A stretch of 37,133 nt of DNA, taken from Jaenimonas drosophilae (taxonomy: Eukaryota > Euglenozoa > Kinetoplastea > Trypanosomatida > Trypanosomatidae). Numbering within the stretch: the first letter of the stretch is position 1; each line of letters starts with the position of its first letter. The stretch is from the NCBI GenBank assembly GCA_030849065.1, contig JASAON010001473.1, positions 1 through 37,133 of the forward strand, read 5' to 3'. A program made the position numbers and the translations under genes. This document shows positions 35,435 through 37,133 of this stretch, piece after piece. The notes beneath the pieces were generated by a model. The model did no database searches, was not told where the DNA came from, and saw only the letters and a program-made list of their open reading frames with translations.

Positions 35435-36343
35435 ATGCCTCCTCGCCGTATTGTTGAGCAGCTACGTCCAGCTCAGTACGACGGTCTTCCACCACCACCC
35501 CGTGCCCCATGCCTCGATCCCACTCCCGATGAGCAGTATAACGCCAAGCTCATTGAACGTCAGCACCACTTAGATGAAAAGAAACTCGCCCAGGAAGACG
35601 CTGAAAGGAAACAGCGAGATGACGCTGAGACTACCAGCGGTGTGGTGAGCACAGGACTCTTCAACAGTCTCAAGCTAGCGGCCTCGAAGGTGGCGCTGAA
35701 CTTCGAGAAAGGCGCCGCCACCGCCACGACGGAAGCCGAGATCAAGCTTCGTCGGATGGATCGCGATCAGGCAAAGAACCGTCTGAGATCGTACTTCGAG
35801 TCGATCTCACAGACCGAAGAGCTCATTGCCCAGTATGGCTGCTCCGCCGTCCATCAAGACGGCATGGTCGATGGCTTCATGCTCATCACATCTGCTCACT
35901 TGCTCTTTTGTGGCAAGCAGACGCGCCCCTCGTCCTTCTCCGACGTCATGAACAACGCGGTTGAGCGGAGTAGCGCAGCATTCAGCATGCTCGGCGGAGT
36001 TGGTGGTCCTGCACCAGCCACAGCGGAATCTCCTCAAAGCACACACATTTTGTTGGCGGTGGAGCTTCCGACGGTGGCATCGATTCAGCTCGCTGTGGCA
36101 CTTCCCACAACAGCCAAGCGACCCTTCTTTCTTCCACTTCCCTCAGAGGATGTCATTCCAGATGCGATGCAGGTGTACACCAACACCGACCAGATGCGGC
36201 TCGAGTTCTGCAACTTCACGGCATCCTCGATGGTGGCAAAGGCTGGGGCGGCGGTGCTGTCGCCTGGTGTGAGCGGGTCCCCACTGGATCAAGCCTACAA
36301 TGTTTTGGATCATGCCTGGCGAGCACAAGCTTCACCCATGTAA
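35435..36343 (+). CDS. GRAM-like domain protein
   Basis: The 302-residue product starts MPPRRIVEQLRPAQYDGLPPPP. A charged helical segment with coiled-coil character lies at about 34-60. An amphipathic stretch (about 70-110) precedes a domain beginning YFESISQTEELIAQYGCSAV and continuing DGMVDGFMLITSAHLLFCGK (about 121-160), which matches the GRAM pattern (E-x-L-x-x-x-Y-x-C ... G-x-[LM]-x-[IL]-[ST]-x-x-H-[LI]-x-F). A low-complexity Ala/Ser insert (about 165-200) interrupts it, and strands continue with VELPTVASIQLAV and MQVYTNTDQMRLEFCNF. GRAM domains bind membranes or phosphoinositides; function here is inferred. The start was chosen after the acceptor at 35394. Confidence 0.75.
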   Translation: MPPRRIVEQLRPAQYDGLPPPPRAPCLDPTPDEQYNAKLIERQHHLDEKKLAQEDAERKQRDDAETTSGVVSTGLFNSLKLAASKVALNFEKGAATATTEAEIKLRRMDRDQAKNRLRSYFESISQTEELIAQYGCSAVHQDGMVDGFMLITSAHLLFCGKQTRPSSFSDVMNNAVERSSAAFSMLGGVGGPAPATAESPQSTHILLAVELPTVASIQLAVALPTTAKRPFFLPLPSEDVIPDAMQVYTNTDQMRLEFCNFTASSMVAKAGAAVLSPGVSGSPLDQAYNVLDHAWRAQASPM

Positions 36344-37133
36344 CACGGCTCCACGACGCGTGCTACCCTAACACGTCATTTACAGACATGCCGAACATGG
36401 ATGGTTTCTTATGACAACGTGCTTGTTCTCCTCCCTCATTGTCGGGTGTGGTGAACGACGCACTCTTTCTACTTTGAATCCCCTCTTTTGGCTTTGTTGT
36501 CCATCTTCTGTTCTTCATCTCTATTTCCTTTTACGTTTTTCATCTTTTCAATGTGGCCGCCGATCAAGCCATTGACCGTGCAGAAGAACGGCGGCATGTG
36601 TGTGTGAGAGATTGAGTGGGGGGTACGTGCGTGTGTTCTGCGGCTGTGCAGTCGACAGATGATGCCACCTGTGCATAGTATGCAGCTGGCCTTAGCACAA
36701 AAGAGATGAGTGGGTGATACATAATAAGGAAAACGCTCATATGTGCACGTGCTCTGTCACCTTCCACATCCTCAATCTGAGGTTGGGAGCTTTGCCTTTC
36801 TTTGCTTTCCCCTCTATGGAAGACAAGAATTCACACGATGAGCCACCGTGCATCTGTATGAGGGCAGATTGACGGACTGACGAGAAGCTCCTCGCGGGGG
36901 GCACTCGCTAGCGTCACTGGCTGTACCTGTGGTGGTGGATCGCTGCGGGCTACTTCTTATAATGAAAACCTTTCCCCAGAACAATCTTCTACTCACTTAT
37001 TGACATGCCATACATGATGTCCATCGTGCGTGCATTTGTACTCATTGCACAAACTAACTTTCACTCTCTCCTCAATATCCATCACAACATGACCAGACTT
37101 GTTGATTTTATCCTACCTCACAACCAACTCAAC
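36344..37133. other. Terminal non-coding stretch
   Basis: These 790 bases hold the 3' UTR of the GRAM-like gene and probably the start of the next transcript unit. A long pyrimidine tract lies at about 36470-36550, and an ATG frame of 18 codons at 36551 follows it without an AG between, so it is unlikely to be used. Further T/C-rich sequence occurs at 36791-36815 and 37058-37085. The next gene must begin outside the window. Confidence 0.5.

Noticed and set aside
36551..36607. 18-codon ATG frame after a long pyrimidine tract
   Set aside because: There is no AG between the tract and the ATG, so a spliced message would not contain this start.

Overview
The window looks like a piece of a trypanosomatid (kinetoplastid) nuclear chromosome. 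Fifteen intron-free genes, the first cut by the left edge, all read left to right. Gaps run from about 0.16 to 1.85 kb. Most genes are preceded by a polypyrimidine tract and an AG, the signature of spliced-leader trans-splicing in a polycistronic unit. Several products are also lineage-diagnostic: the detached small subunit of a bi-subunit topoisomerase IB, and a single-pass receptor-type adenylate cyclase-like protein. Base composition looks milder than the GC-rich Leishmania genomes, but I cannot name the genus.

Left part (1-5.3 kb): a His/Glu-rich protein open at the left edge, the topoisomerase IB small subunit carrying the catalytic Tyr (2213-2842), an EEF1AKMT4/METTL13-type methyltransferase (3236-4033) and a small coiled-coil protein (4268-4828). 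Middle (5.3-20 kb): a 1938-residue helical-repeat protein, probably mitochondrial; a KAR5/GEX1/Brambleberry nuclear-fusion protein (11396-13120); a coiled-coil protein whose core cysteines all share one heptad position (13860-15683); the exosome cap subunit RRP40 (15843-16829); and two unrecognised proteins. Right part (20.5-37.1 kb): a receptor-type adenylate cyclase-like protein (20486-24889), a giant tandem AMP deaminase-like protein (26744-32224), a mitochondrial enoyl-reductase-like protein (32607-33989), an unrecognised, probably mitochondrial protein and a GRAM-like protein.

The most striking pattern is enzyme erosion on the right side. Three consecutive genes keep the fold signatures of enzymes but have lost or changed key catalytic residues. 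In the AMP deaminase-like protein the fold is present twice; copy 1 has lost all seven zinc/catalytic positions and copy 2 five of seven, so it is very probably a double pseudoenzyme. The cyclase keeps both metal aspartates and the catalytic Arg but has changed the residues that read the base and position the transition state. The enoyl reductase-like protein lacks the catalytic Tyr and the Rossmann glycines. In trypanosomatids neighbouring genes share transcription but usually not function, so any functional link among these three is speculative.

No tRNA, rRNA, CRISPR array or transposase gene was recognised. Coding starts were chosen as the first ATG after a plausible splice acceptor; this removes several false N-termini encoded by polypyrimidine tracts.
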